Positions 1 to 8,442 of a stretch of 49,183 nucleotides of DNA are shown here, one piece after another. The notes beneath the pieces are model-generated. The model worked only from the letters and a program-made list of their open reading frames with translations. It was not told the origin of the DNA and made no database searches. A program made the translations under genes and the position numbers. How positions within the stretch are numbered: position 1 is the stretch's first letter; each line of letters opens with the position of its first letter. The DNA comes from Bacteroidota bacterium (GTDB lineage Bacteria > Bacteroidota > Bacteroidia > Chitinophagales > Saprospiraceae). Where the stretch lies: assembly GCA_963169455.1 (NCBI GenBank), contig CAUJDW010000068.1, positions 1 to 49,183 on the forward strand, written 5' to 3'.

Positions 1-138
1 GGTCGCACAAGGGCAAGATTCCGGCAATGAAGCATTTAAGGTTCGACCTCTCCGAGGTCGTCTCACGCTTTAAATTATTCATCTACAAACGGTTGACCTC
101 TCCGAGGTCATTTCCATAATTCGGGATGACTCATGTTT
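1..138 (+). repeat. Terminal inverted repeat, left copy, with two hairpins
   Basis: Bases 1-138 are the reverse complement of 49044-49181, with one mismatch (base 3) in 138. The unit carries two short perfect hairpins: CGACCTC-TCC-GAGGTCG at 44-60 and TGACCTC-TCC-GAGGTCA at 94-110, separated by an AT-rich spacer. No open frame across it looks real. The simplest reading is a dispersed intergenic repeat at which the assembly stopped on both sides. The paired hairpins recall REP/BIME-like or small non-autonomous elements, but no family is recognised. Confidence 0.9.
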
Positions 139-189
139 AGCCCCCTTCCCGTCCTTGGGCGCCTTTAAATAGTTGTGTCGACCCCCCAG

Positions 190-240
190 TAAAAGCCTGG
201 TTATCAGGGGAACCTCAAACCTGGAACTTTGAACAGCCCC
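190..240. repeat. Intergenic repeat, short copy
   Basis: Bases 190-213 (beginning TAAAAGCCTGGTTATCA) match 24101-24124 with one mismatch. Both copies then run through GGAAC-rich sequence to GAACAGCCCC (231-240) or GAACAGTCCC (24191-24200). Here the interior is short; in the other copy it is expanded into a tandem array. The element lies just beyond the 3' end of the cohesin-like lipoprotein gene. It is a dispersed non-coding repeat of unknown origin. Confidence 0.7.
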
Positions 241-253
241 CCGTCCTTCTACC

Positions 254-919
254 CTACCGGATATCGACCCTGCCTTCCAGCGTTTTGATCTGCACCAGTT
301 CCTCATTCACATTCACCGATTCGAAAGCCGTCGGTTTATCGGTAAAGGAGAAGGAAGCCGACTGGCCGGGCTGGCCTTTCACATCGAAACAAACGGAAAA
401 AATGGTGCTCCCATCGGGTATGGTCACGCCACGCAGGCTGCCATCGATCCAGACGAAGGTGAGCAAGCCCTCGGCGGTGCGGTGGGCGCCGAAATTCTGG
501 GCGTTCAAGCCGGGCAAACCGAAGTTGCGCATATCGGTGAAAGCCAGCAGCCCGGCATCCCAGGCCATGGTGTATTGCATGGACAGGAGGTTGTTGAAAT
601 CCCGAACCTGGACATCCACACAAGTTTTGCCGCCGGCCCTGGCTTCCACACTCCTGGCCTGAAGGGTGAGCACCTGCCCGCTTTGCGGCGGCTGGCTGGA
701 CGGCAGCGAGCCGAGCCGGGGCTTCTCCTCCCCGGCCCGGGATGCAGGCCCGGACTGTTCCGCCTCCGCCTGCACAGCCTGTGCGACGGCCTCATTCCCT
801 GCAGAACCGGCAGCCTCAGCCTCGGAAGATGGCCCGGCGGAGGACGCCCCACCGGAAGGCTCAGCAGCGCACTGGGATAATAACAGGGGCAAAAGGAAAT
901 ATAAAAGCAAATTCTTCAT
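254..919 (-). CDS. Cohesin-domain lipoprotein
   Basis: A 221-residue predicted lipoprotein. A hydrophobic leader ends in a lipobox with Cys17 (LSQC). A low-complexity linker rich in Ala, Ser, Glu and Pro (about 18-80) follows, and then one beta-sandwich domain (about 85-221). That domain resembles cohesin: an opening strand with VEARAGGKTCVDVQV, a central LLSMQYTMAWD segment, and a late G-S-TIFSVCFDV strand. Cohesins bind dockerins in cellulosomes, but single cohesin-like domains in Bacteroidota exported proteins often have no known partner. No dockerin is visible in this window. It is transcribed divergently from the OmpA lipoprotein gene across a 137-bp gap. The fold assignment is by pattern only; the lipoprotein call is firm. 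Confidence 0.75.
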   Translation of the reverse strand: MKNLLLYFLLPLLLSQCAAEPSGGASSAGPSSEAEAAGSAGNEAVAQAVQAEAEQSGPASRAGEEKPRLGSLPSSQPPQSGQVLTLQARSVEARAGGKTCVDVQVRDFNNLLSMQYTMAWDAGLLAFTDMRNFGLPGLNAQNFGAHRTAEGLLTFVWIDGSLRGVTIPDGSTIFSVCFDVKGQPGQSASFSFTDKPTAFESVNVNEELVQIKTLEGRVDIR

Positions 920-982
920 GGATATTTTTTGCCCCCAAAGGTATAAAAGTCCCGGCCGAAAGTTAGTCCGCTAAACTAGCGC

Positions 983-1014
983 TTGTTTAAAAAGCGTTAA
1001 TTTTATTACCTTGT
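983..1014 (+). promoter_or_regulatory. Bacteroidota-type promoter for the OmpA lipoprotein gene
   Basis: TTG at 983-985, a 21-bp spacer, and TACCTTGT at 1007-1014. This approximates the Bacteroidota -33 (TTTG/TTG) and -7 (TAnnTTTG) elements. The start codon at 1057 is about 40 bp downstream. The same arrangement recurs before 43377. Confidence 0.45.
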
Positions 1015-1056
1015 GGTATCCGAGTTTACGCTATTTTTACCTCAACAATCCATTCT

Positions 1057-2049
1057 ATGAAACATTTAGGCCTTTTTTCGCTCGCTGCCCTGATCCTTTT
1101 GTCCTCCTGCGTGACCCGCAAGGAATACGCCGAGCTGGAAGAAATCAGGGACTACTACCAGGCTGAAGCTCAATCTGCCGATTCCATCCGCAATGAATAC
1201 AACAAACTGGCGGAAGACAACCGGCAGCTCGACATCGACGCCCGGAATACCCGCCTTGAACTGGAACAGTACGTGGTGACCAACCAGAGCCTGTACCGGA
1301 GCTACCGGGAAGCGCTGGACCGCATTCAAAACCTGGCCAAGGAGCGAAACGAACTCGACGCGACGGCTTCCTACGAGAAAGTAAGCCTGGAACGCCAGCT
1401 ATCGGACCAGCAGCAGAACCTCGATGTCAGCAAACGGCAACTGGAGGCCATGGAATACGAACTGTATCAGAAAGACTCGCGCCTGAACGCCATGGAATAC
1501 GACTACACCTCTATCAAAGGCAGCCTTCAGGACAAGAACATCCGCATCCAGGAACTGGAACAGATGCTCAATCTGCGGGAAAACAACATGCGGGATGTGC
1601 GCGAACGGCTCAGCGGCATTCTTCGGAATTTTACCAGCGAAGACCTCTCGGTTGAAGAACGCGGCGGCAAGCTCTACCTTTCCCTGAGCTCCAGGCTGCT
1701 CTTCCCCAGCGGCAGCACCCGCATCGACGCAAAAGGCAAAGAAGCCCTCCGGCAGGTCGCGGAAGCCCTGAAAGCCAACCCCGATATCGATATCCTCGTG
1801 GAGGGCCATACGGACTCCGACGGCAGCGCCGAGGCCAACTGGAACCTGAGCGTTGACAGAGCCGTTGCTGTTACCAACATCCTGGCTTCCTTCGGCGTCA
1901 ACCCGGAAAAGATCACGGCTGCCGGGCGGGGCGAATTCCAGCCCAAAGCCGACAACAGCACCGCGGACGGAAAAGCCCGGAACCGGCGCACGGAGATCAT
2001 CCTGTCGCCCAAACTGGATGAATTGTACGAATTCCTGAGCCGGGAGTAA
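1057..2049 (+). CDS. OmpA-family lipoprotein with coiled coil
   Basis: A 330-residue outer-membrane lipoprotein that should anchor the outer membrane to peptidoglycan. The leader ends in a lipobox (LLSSC, Cys18). Residues 25-190 are highly charged heptad-like sequence, predicted to form a long coiled coil. Residues about 205-325 form an OmpA C-terminal domain with the typical VEGHTDSDGSAEANWNLS segment, the following A-x-RR-type helix (SVDRAVAVTNIL), and the terminal ARNRRTEIILSP motif that contacts diaminopimelate. The M43 protease gene begins 8 bp after its stop, suggesting co-transcription. It resembles Pal-like or SlpA-like coiled-coil OmpA proteins but is too long for Pal itself. Confidence 0.9.
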   Translation: MKHLGLFSLAALILLSSCVTRKEYAELEEIRDYYQAEAQSADSIRNEYNKLAEDNRQLDIDARNTRLELEQYVVTNQSLYRSYREALDRIQNLAKERNELDATASYEKVSLERQLSDQQQNLDVSKRQLEAMEYELYQKDSRLNAMEYDYTSIKGSLQDKNIRIQELEQMLNLRENNMRDVRERLSGILRNFTSEDLSVEERGGKLYLSLSSRLLFPSGSTRIDAKGKEALRQVAEALKANPDIDILVEGHTDSDGSAEANWNLSVDRAVAVTNILASFGVNPEKITAAGRGEFQPKADNSTADGKARNRRTEIILSPKLDELYEFLSRE

Positions 2050-2057
2050 ACTACTCT

Positions 2058-3230
2058 ATGAAAATTGCCGCCCTCCTGCTCGCACTCCTGGCCGCCACGG
2101 GGCTCCGGGGGCAACAACGCTGTGCAACTTTTCACATGCGGGACACAACCGAAGCCGAAAGCCCTTCGGATTCCCCGCCACTGGCCATTACGCTCCGCGA
2201 AACCCTTACCATTCCGGTTGTAGTGCACATCGTCTGGCGCACTCCGTCCGAAAATATTTCCGATGCCCAGGTAGAATCACAGATCGAAGTACTGAACAGG
2301 GACTTCCGCGCGCTCAATGTGGAAGCGGCGGCGGTTCCATCCCTCTTCAGCCCGGTTCTGGCAGATATGGAACTTGAATTTTGCCTGGTGGCCATCACCC
2401 GCACCCAGACGGAGACCAGCGGCATAAGCGCCCTGTATCAGGGCGGGAAACGCCGGGTATGCTACAGCGAACTGGGGGGGCGCGACGCCATTGATCCCGG
2501 CCACTACCTCAATATCTGGGTTGCCGGGCGGGCAGACGGCGCCTGTGGCGACGCTCCCCTGCCGGGGCAAAACACGCCTGTACCTGCGGCCGAAGACGGC
2601 GTTTTTGTCCGGCCCGAATGCTTCGGCACATTGGGAACGGCTATGCCTCCTTACCAGCTCGGGCGAACCACCACCCATGAAATCGGCCACTGGCTCAACC
2701 TGAGGCACCTGTGGGGAGATGGCCTGGAAGACCCCCTCTGCCAAACCGACGACCTGGTTGCCGATACGCCGGAGCAGGCCTACAGCTACCAGGGGGAATG
2801 CCCCACCCACCCAAGCCTCTCCTGCGGATCTGCCGATATGTTCATGAACTTCCTGAACTTCACCGACGACGCCTGCATGGCCATGTTTACCGAAGGCCAG
2901 AAAGCCCGGGCATGGGCGGCCATCAACACATACCGCCCGGGCCTGCTGGAAGCGAGCTGCGAGCCCGTACCTGCCCGGGAAGCCCCGAAGGAAAGCGCTG
3001 TCCTGTTGCTCAACAACCCCGCCGACAGTTGGGCAGCGCTTCAACTGCCGGAAAAAGATATATTCGAAATTGCAATTTTTGACAGTGCGGGCCGTTTAGT
3101 ATTCATTCAAAATCGCATCCAGAGCGCCTGTTTCCACATCGACACCCGAAGTTTTATTAGTGGAATCTATTATATAAAAATCCGGGATGAAGGAAAAATC
3201 CACACTAAAAAGCTTATTATTGCCAGGTAA
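2058..3230 (+). CDS. Secreted M43-family zinc metalloprotease with T9SS sorting domain
   Basis: A 390-residue exported protease. A signal peptide (about 1-18) is followed by the catalytic domain. The zinc motif is HEIGHWLNLRH, with His207, Glu208, His211 and His217, followed by LWGD. A Met-turn-like segment SCGSADMFMNF lies about 60 residues later. This matches the pappalysin/ulilysin group (MEROPS M43). The glycine of the classic HExxHxxGxxH is Asn here, as in many Bacteroidota members. The last about 75 residues form a type A T9SS sorting domain (NNPADSW, IFDSAGRLVF, SFISGIYYIKI, KKLIIAR), so the protein is probably delivered to the surface or medium by T9SS and cleaved there. It likely shares an operon with the preceding OmpA lipoprotein. 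Substrate unknown. Confidence 0.92.
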   Translation: MKIAALLLALLAATGLRGQQRCATFHMRDTTEAESPSDSPPLAITLRETLTIPVVVHIVWRTPSENISDAQVESQIEVLNRDFRALNVEAAAVPSLFSPVLADMELEFCLVAITRTQTETSGISALYQGGKRRVCYSELGGRDAIDPGHYLNIWVAGRADGACGDAPLPGQNTPVPAAEDGVFVRPECFGTLGTAMPPYQLGRTTTHEIGHWLNLRHLWGDGLEDPLCQTDDLVADTPEQAYSYQGECPTHPSLSCGSADMFMNFLNFTDDACMAMFTEGQKARAWAAINTYRPGLLEASCEPVPAREAPKESAVLLLNNPADSWAALQLPEKDIFEIAIFDSAGRLVFIQNRIQSACFHIDTRSFISGIYYIKIRDEGKIHTKKLIIAR

Positions 3231-3424
3231 ATACGGCTTTCCCCCGAAGGAGATAAGGGCCGTTTAAATGAACTTTTTTCACCGCAGGCCTGTAACGAAA
3301 GGAAAGAGCCGGCATTATCAAAGCGCTGGCGGAGCCCCTTCGGGAGCGCCAGGCGGAGGCGCCGCCAAAGGCTCTTCGGCTCGATTCAAACATACAATCC
3401 ACTACAAAACCAAACCTGTTCCTG

Positions 3425-4240
3425 ATGAGATTTAATCATCTTATTCCCCCCAGGACACTGGGCCTCCTGCTCGCTCTTGGTTTCACTTTCGCCTTTCCTG
3501 CTTTTTGCGGTTCCAATACCCCCACCCCTCCGGGCCGGCGCGACAAACTTATCGAAATGTCCAAAGGGCCCTGTTACGGGAACTGCCCTGTCTTCACCCT
3601 CACAATACTCGAAAACGGGCTGGCCAGCTACAAGGGGGAACGCAATACCGACCGCCTGGGCACCTACGTCAAAAAACTGGACAAATCCCAGATGGAACGC
3701 CTCAGGCGCGAGTTTAAAAACGCCAACCTCTTTCAATACCGCGATGTCTATTCCGGCCGCATTCCCGACGTCCAGAGCGTGACGATCACTTACTACGAGG
3801 GAGATCGCAAAAAAACCATATCCGGCAAGGAGGTGCGCCCCAATGCTGTCAAATGGCTGGAGAGCATCCTCGACCAGGTGGCCAACGACCCGGAGGGCTG
3901 GGTGCTCAAGGAAGCGCCGCAGGACGACAAACCGGATTACCTCATTCCCAATGAACTGGTGGTCGAACTCAGCGAGGGCATCACGCCCGAAGAGTGGGCC
4001 GAAAATTACATCGAGGCGGATATGATAGCCGAACGCCAGTTCGGCGACACCGGATACTGGATTTTCTCCTTCGACGACTCCCTCGTCGCTCCCGACGAGA
4101 TGCTGGAGAAAGTGCGCACCGACGAAAACGTCCTGAGCGCCGAGTTTAACAAAAAACAGTATGATAACCTCCCCGAAAAGAAGGATGGGGATGATAAGCA
4201 AACCGGCAACGCGGAAAAAAAAACAGACAAACAACAGTAG
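3425..4240 (+). CDS. DUF6438-domain exported protein
   Basis: A 271-residue protein with an N-terminal signal-like segment (about 1-29). Residues 40-160 match the DUF6438 pattern: MSKGPCYGNCPVF near the start, then an ENG-ASYKGERN hairpin and a DVQSVTITYYEGDRKKTI segment. The two cysteines of the CYGNC motif are the recognisable hallmark; their role is not known. Residues 175-245 are a second, less familiar domain (YLIPNELVVELSEGITPEEW). It resembles the short fold found at the N-termini of some Bacteroidota secreted proteases, where a strand-forming segment precedes the catalytic domain, but no protease follows. The C-terminus is Lys/Asp-rich. The GIN lipoprotein gene starts 25 bp downstream. 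Confidence 0.8.
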   Translation: MRFNHLIPPRTLGLLLALGFTFAFPAFCGSNTPTPPGRRDKLIEMSKGPCYGNCPVFTLTILENGLASYKGERNTDRLGTYVKKLDKSQMERLRREFKNANLFQYRDVYSGRIPDVQSVTITYYEGDRKKTISGKEVRPNAVKWLESILDQVANDPEGWVLKEAPQDDKPDYLIPNELVVELSEGITPEEWAENYIEADMIAERQFGDTGYWIFSFDDSLVAPDEMLEKVRTDENVLSAEFNKKQYDNLPEKKDGDDKQTGNAEKKTDKQQ

Positions 4241-4265
4241 GGCTGTTTTCTGAATAAAAACGGAC

Positions 4266-5000
4266 ATGAAACCCGCCTGCTTTTTCGCCACCGCCATGTT
4301 GCTCCTCAGTTGGAGCGGCTGCATTATCATCGACGATGACGATACCCCGTTTGGCGATTGCCTCGACGGGCGGGGGAATATCATCACTACCGTCTATGAG
4401 TTATCGCCATACGATGAGGTCGAGTTGCTGGGCGATGTAGATATTATCCTGTCCCAGCAGGCGGTTCCTGCCGCCGAAATGCGGGCCTATGAAAACCTGG
4501 TGGATGAAGTCGGGCTTCAGGCCAGCGGCGGGCGGCTGATCATTGACACCCGGCGCTGTATCAATGCCCAGGACCGCCCACAGTTGTTCCTTTCCAATGC
4601 AGCCTATACAAAAATATCCAATTCCGGCGCAGGAGATATCTTCGGAGACAACACCTTCGAAACAGCTGACATTCAGCTCAGCAATTTCGGCAGCGGCGAT
4701 ATCAACCTCGGCCTGCTGGCCCAGGATGTCGAAGTATTGCTCACCGGTTCCGGCGACGTTTTGCTGGATGGGGAATCCGACAAACTGAAGCTGAGCATTA
4801 CCGGCTCCGGCGATTTCCAGGGGTTTGGGCTTGCCACCCGCCAGGCCGGCGTCCTGATTACCGGTTCCGGTGATGCCGAAGTGCTCGTGCTGGATTTCCT
4901 GGAAGCCACCCTCACCGGCAGCGGAAACGTCTTCTTTAAAGGCAACCCCACGATCGATGCCACCATAACCGGCAGCGGCAGGCTGGTGGACAGCAATTGA
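4266..5000 (+). CDS. GIN-domain (DUF2807) lipoprotein
   Basis: A 244-residue predicted lipoprotein (lipobox WSGC, Cys19) with a putative auto-transporter adhesin head GIN domain (DUF2807). The N-terminal part (about 40-115) has the expected V-YELSPYDEVELLGDVDIIL opening; the middle and C-terminus are built of repeats of about 20 residues ending in TGSGD or TGSGN. There are four or five TGSG turns (about 160-240), as expected of a right-handed beta-helix. Such proteins are common in Bacteroidota and their function is not established; surface adhesion is a guess from the family name. The gene ends 52 bp before the convergent PorE-like gene. Confidence 0.88.
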   Translation: MKPACFFATAMLLLSWSGCIIIDDDDTPFGDCLDGRGNIITTVYELSPYDEVELLGDVDIILSQQAVPAAEMRAYENLVDEVGLQASGGRLIIDTRRCINAQDRPQLFLSNAAYTKISNSGAGDIFGDNTFETADIQLSNFGSGDINLGLLAQDVEVLLTGSGDVLLDGESDKLKLSITGSGDFQGFGLATRQAGVLITGSGDAEVLVLDFLEATLTGSGNVFFKGNPTIDATITGSGRLVDSN

Positions 5001-5052
5001 AGAAATGACGCTTCTTTTCAAGAAATTGCGCACGAAAAACTTGGTTCCCGCG

Positions 5053-7347
5053 CTAGTTTAGCTTACCCACTACCCGGAATTCCGTCCGGCGGTTCTCCTG
5101 GTGTTCCTCTTCGGTGCAGGGCGTGTCATCGGTGCAGCCGTTGGCCAGGCGCGATTCGCCGTAGCCAATGGGAATCAGGCGCTGCCGCTGGATGCCCTTG
5201 CCGGCCAGGTAGCGGACGATGGCGTCGGCCCGCCTTTGGGAAAGCTGCTGGTTGTAGTTGTCCGAGCCGCGTGAATCGGTATGCGAGCTGATTTCCAGCA
5301 CGATCTGAGGATTCTCCTGAAGGAGGTGCAGTAGTTTGAACAACTCAGGCACGGATTCTTCCCGCACGCTGGTTCTGCCTAGGTCGTAGTAAACGTTGAT
5401 GACAAACGCAAAGGAGGTATCCTCCGCCGCCCTCCTGCTTTTCTGGAAGCCGAAACTTTCTTCACGCGGGGCCGCGCTGACGGGCAGGCCCTCACCTTCG
5501 CTGCCGGGGTCGGCGGCATAAGGGGTCAGGAAAATATTGAGAGGCTGATCGTGATTGCTGTCGGGGCCGGTGCAGATTTTCTTTTCAAGGTTCCGGGAAA
5601 AGAAATTATCCCGTTCCGCCCTAACCTGATAACAGCAACCCTGCTCCAGTGGAATAGCGAAGCGCCCATTTTTATCGGTGGCCACGATGGTGGGGTCGGA
5701 ACAATTGGTGGCAAACAGTTTCAGTTGGGCATTGATAACAGGCAGCCCTGTGGATTCATTAAAGACGACGCCCCTCAGCATGGGTTGTTCGGCGGCAGGC
5801 TCTTCCTGAACTCCGGCCGCTGCTTCCCCTTCCTCCGGTTCGGGCGCCGGTTCGGGTTCGAGCGCCAGGGCGATGAAAAGGGTGTCATACACGGGTTTTC
5901 CCTCTTCCGGGCAAGCCTCCAGGCTGCGTTCCATATAACCCGGCGCCCGGCCGTTCAGAAAACAACAAGTGGGCAGGCGGAGGAACAGCCGCCCGTTCGA
6001 ATCGGCAGCCAGGGTGTCTCCCGTACAGGCATTCACTACCGTAGCGCCGGGTATGGGTTCCCCCGAATGCAGCCCTACGATATCGACCTGGGCAAGGCGG
6101 CCCGTCTTGCGGAAGTGGTAGATATCATCCCCCCCGATGCCGCCCGGGCGGTTGGAGGTGAAATAACCGGACTCTTCGCCTGTTTCCAGGATAATGCCTA
6201 TGTCGTCGGATTCGGAGTTAAGGGGAGCCCCCAGGTTCTCCGGGGCCATCCAGGCTCCGTCTTCCGCCTGGCGGCTGCAGAAAAGGTCCTGCCCGCCCAG
6301 GCCAAAGTGGCCATTCGAGGAGAAATACAATTTGTCGGTGTCCGCGATAAAGGGAAACAGTTCGTCACCGCTGGTATTGATGGCCGGGCCCAGGTTGATG
6401 GCCGGCGTCCACTGGCCGTTTTCCAGATAACTGAGGTACAGGTCCGCTCCGCCCATTCCGCCGGGTTTGTTCGAGGAAAAATATAAGCGCTTTCCGTCGA
6501 CGCTGATGGAAGGGTGAAATACCGAATAATCGTCGCTGCAGAAAGGAAGAGGCGCCAGGTCCGACCACCCCCCCTGGGCCAGCCGCCGGGCCGAGCTGAC
6601 CTCCAGGGGATTGGCCTTGCCCGAAGATTCCAGATACCGGGTCCGGGTGAAAAAAATTTCCGTTTGTTCCCTGTTGAAAGAGGCCGTGCCCTCATGGAAT
6701 CTGGAATTCAAAATGCCGGCAAAGGGTTCCGGCTGAGAAAAGGCGAGTTCGCCATCTTTTTCGGCCATGCTCACTTTATACAGGCCGTAAGGGCGCTCTT
6801 TCATGGTGCGGTTTACAGGCTCCCGCTCTGCAGTGAATACCAGTCCGTCCTGGTAAAAGGCAGGAGCAAAATCGTTGGAAGTAGTGTTGAAGGGCATCAA
6901 TTCAACAGAGGCCTGGCCTTTCAGTTTATTTTCAAGCCGTTCTTTTTCCGCACAGGCATTCAGGAGTTGGGGTTTTCGCGGGTCATAAGGCATGAAACGC
7001 AGATAATCCCTGAACCACTGCTCGGCGGACTGGCAGTCGCCCAGGCGTAACAATACCAACCCCAGCTTGTACTTATATTCGGGCGGCGATTCCGGGGCCC
7101 CGGCCACTACTGCGTACCACTGAGCGGCCGATTGCAGGTCGCCTGCTCTGAAGTAGGCATCTGCAAGGGCGGCCTTGGCTTCCGGCAGGCCCTCCTTTTC
7201 GGCAACCTGTTTGTAGAGTTCGATGGCGGCCGGAAAATCGCCTGCCGCCATGTATTGATCTGCGCGCCTTATTTTGGCAGGCTGGGCAAAAACCACGGCC
7301 GCCATCAGCAGCCAGGCCATTACCAGGAGGATTGTCCGTTTTCTCAT
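5053..7347 (-). CDS. PorE-like TPR / PD40 propeller / OmpA protein
   Basis: A 764-residue periplasmic or outer-membrane protein. The signal peptide starts at the ATG at 7347 (MRKRTILLVMAWLLM, cleavage after VVFA), preceded by AGGA; the frame stays open another 27 codons upstream, but those codons do not look like a leader. Domains in order: TPRs (about 25-130), a WD40-like PD40 propeller with repeated LYFSSN-PGG-GG-DLY motifs (170-415), two carboxypeptidase-regulatory-like domains (420-510 and 523-595), and an OmpA C-terminal domain (650-764; ISSHTDSRGSDNYNQQLSQRRA). This is the architecture of PorE, which tethers the T9SS to peptidoglycan in Porphyromonas. Bacteroidota genomes carry several such paralogues, so a T9SS role here is plausible but unproven. 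No other T9SS machinery gene is in the window. Confidence 0.85.
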   Translation of the reverse strand: MRKRTILLVMAWLLMAAVVFAQPAKIRRADQYMAAGDFPAAIELYKQVAEKEGLPEAKAALADAYFRAGDLQSAAQWYAVVAGAPESPPEYKYKLGLVLLRLGDCQSAEQWFRDYLRFMPYDPRKPQLLNACAEKERLENKLKGQASVELMPFNTTSNDFAPAFYQDGLVFTAEREPVNRTMKERPYGLYKVSMAEKDGELAFSQPEPFAGILNSRFHEGTASFNREQTEIFFTRTRYLESSGKANPLEVSSARRLAQGGWSDLAPLPFCSDDYSVFHPSISVDGKRLYFSSNKPGGMGGADLYLSYLENGQWTPAINLGPAINTSGDELFPFIADTDKLYFSSNGHFGLGGQDLFCSRQAEDGAWMAPENLGAPLNSESDDIGIILETGEESGYFTSNRPGGIGGDDIYHFRKTGRLAQVDIVGLHSGEPIPGATVVNACTGDTLAADSNGRLFLRLPTCCFLNGRAPGYMERSLEACPEEGKPVYDTLFIALALEPEPAPEPEEGEAAAGVQEEPAAEQPMLRGVVFNESTGLPVINAQLKLFATNCSDPTIVATDKNGRFAIPLEQGCCYQVRAERDNFFSRNLEKKICTGPDSNHDQPLNIFLTPYAADPGSEGEGLPVSAAPREESFGFQKSRRAAEDTSFAFVINVYYDLGRTSVREESVPELFKLLHLLQENPQIVLEISSHTDSRGSDNYNQQLSQRRADAIVRYLAGKGIQRQRLIPIGYGESRLANGCTDDTPCTEEEHQENRRTEFRVVGKLN

Positions 7348-7530
7348 AGTTCCTGTGTTGAAGGGCATCTGCCTGAAAATCGGGGTAAAGATAGTCACGC
7401 CCATAGTCATTGTAAATCGGTTTCGCAATGTGTTCCGGATTTTGGCCCGGGCGCCGGAATTCCGGTATTTTCCTTAAACAGGCTTACGAAAAGGCGGGCT
7501 GCAGGTTTCAGGAATTGCAAAATTTGTACC

Positions 7531-7538
7531 TACCTTGC
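7531..7538 (+). promoter_or_regulatory. Candidate -7 box for the MOSC gene
   Basis: TACCTTGC lies 17 bp before the start codon at 7555 and resembles TAnnTTTG. No good TTG is visible 19-21 bp upstream, so this is tentative. It supports starting the gene at 7555 rather than at upstream in-frame codons. Confidence 0.3.
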
Positions 7539-7554
7539 CCGAAAACCACGGCCA

Positions 7555-8367
7555 ATGCATATCACCGCACTGTACACTTATCCCATCAAAGGGTTGGCGG
7601 GAATTTCTCTTACCCGCGCCCGGGTGGAGGCCCGGGGTCTGGCATACGACCGCCGCTGGATGCTCGTCGGGCAGGACGGCATTTTTTTGAGCCAGCGGGA
7701 ATTTCCCGGCATGTGCCTGCTCGCGCCGGAGTTCACCGCTTCGGGCTTTGCCGTCCGCGACCGGGCGGGGCGGCACGAACCGCTGCACTTGCCGCTACCA
7801 GGGCCGGAACCGAAGCAGGCCGTTGAGGTTCGGGTCTGGGAAGACACCTGCCTGGCATGGCCGGTGAGCCGCGAAGCTGACGAGTGGTTCAGCAATGCGC
7901 TGCACACCCCCTGCCGGTTGGTTTACATGCCCGGCGAGGCGGCCAGGCCAGTAAACCCGCAATACGGCCAACCCGGCGAAATCGTGAGCTTCGCCGACAG
8001 TTGTCCGCTGCTCCTCATCGGGGAAGCTTCCCTCGCCGGCCTGAACAGCCATTTTGAAACGCCCTTCCCCATTGACCGCTTCCGCCCCAACATTGTCTTT
8101 GCCGGCGGCCAGGCCTATGAAGAAGATAACTGGAAAAGCTTCCGGGCGGGGAGTGTCTTATTCCGGGGCATCCGCCGCTGTGGCCGCTGCCAGGTGGTCA
8201 ACATCGCCCAGCAGTCGGGGGAAAAGGGCGCGGAACCCCTGCGCACCCTGAGCACCTACCGCCGGGAAGGGCGCAAAATATTTTTCGGGCTGTACGCCGC
8301 CCCGGAGGGCCCGGAGGAAGGGCACATCAGCCTTGGAGACGCCCTTGAAGCCACTTATGGAAATTAG
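7555..8367 (+). CDS. MOSC-domain protein (YcbX/mARC-like)
   Basis: A 270-residue protein with a MOSC N-terminal beta-barrel domain (about 1-115; LYTYPIKGLAGI, RGLAYDRRWMLV, LSQREFPGM) followed by the MOSC domain (about 120-268). The conserved cysteine region is FRGIRRCGRCQVV (Cys near 207 and 210), one of which should bind the molybdenum cofactor in this family. YcbX and mARC relatives reduce N-hydroxylated compounds, usually with a redox partner. YcbX has a C-terminal ferredoxin domain that this protein lacks. The open frame extends to 7132, but the upstream part overlaps the PorE-like gene and is unlike the family. Convergent with the prenyltransferase gene. Confidence 0.88.
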   Translation: MHITALYTYPIKGLAGISLTRARVEARGLAYDRRWMLVGQDGIFLSQREFPGMCLLAPEFTASGFAVRDRAGRHEPLHLPLPGPEPKQAVEVRVWEDTCLAWPVSREADEWFSNALHTPCRLVYMPGEAARPVNPQYGQPGEIVSFADSCPLLLIGEASLAGLNSHFETPFPIDRFRPNIVFAGGQAYEEDNWKSFRAGSVLFRGIRRCGRCQVVNIAQQSGEKGAEPLRTLSTYRREGRKIFFGLYAAPEGPEEGHISLGDALEATYGN

Positions 8368-8442
8368 CCTGGCGGTTTTTGCCCCGGGTTCACCTCGTCT
8401 CCCGCCCTCGCGGGGGGGGGCCAGTCCTCTTTTATCCACAGG

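Noticed and set aside
4996-5021. Imperfect hairpin between the GIN and PorE-like genes
   Set aside because: The arms need a bulge and there is no T tract on either side.
970-5062. A 13-bp inverted repeat (GCTAAACTAGCGC at 970-982 and its complement at 5050-5062) flanking the envelope gene cluster
   Set aside because: By length alone a 13-bp match is expected by chance several times in a window of this size, and no transposase lies between the copies.
8401-8414. Small hairpin CCCGC-CCTC-GCGGG between the convergent MOSC and prenyltransferase genes as a terminator
   Set aside because: The stem is short and is followed by a G run, not a T run.
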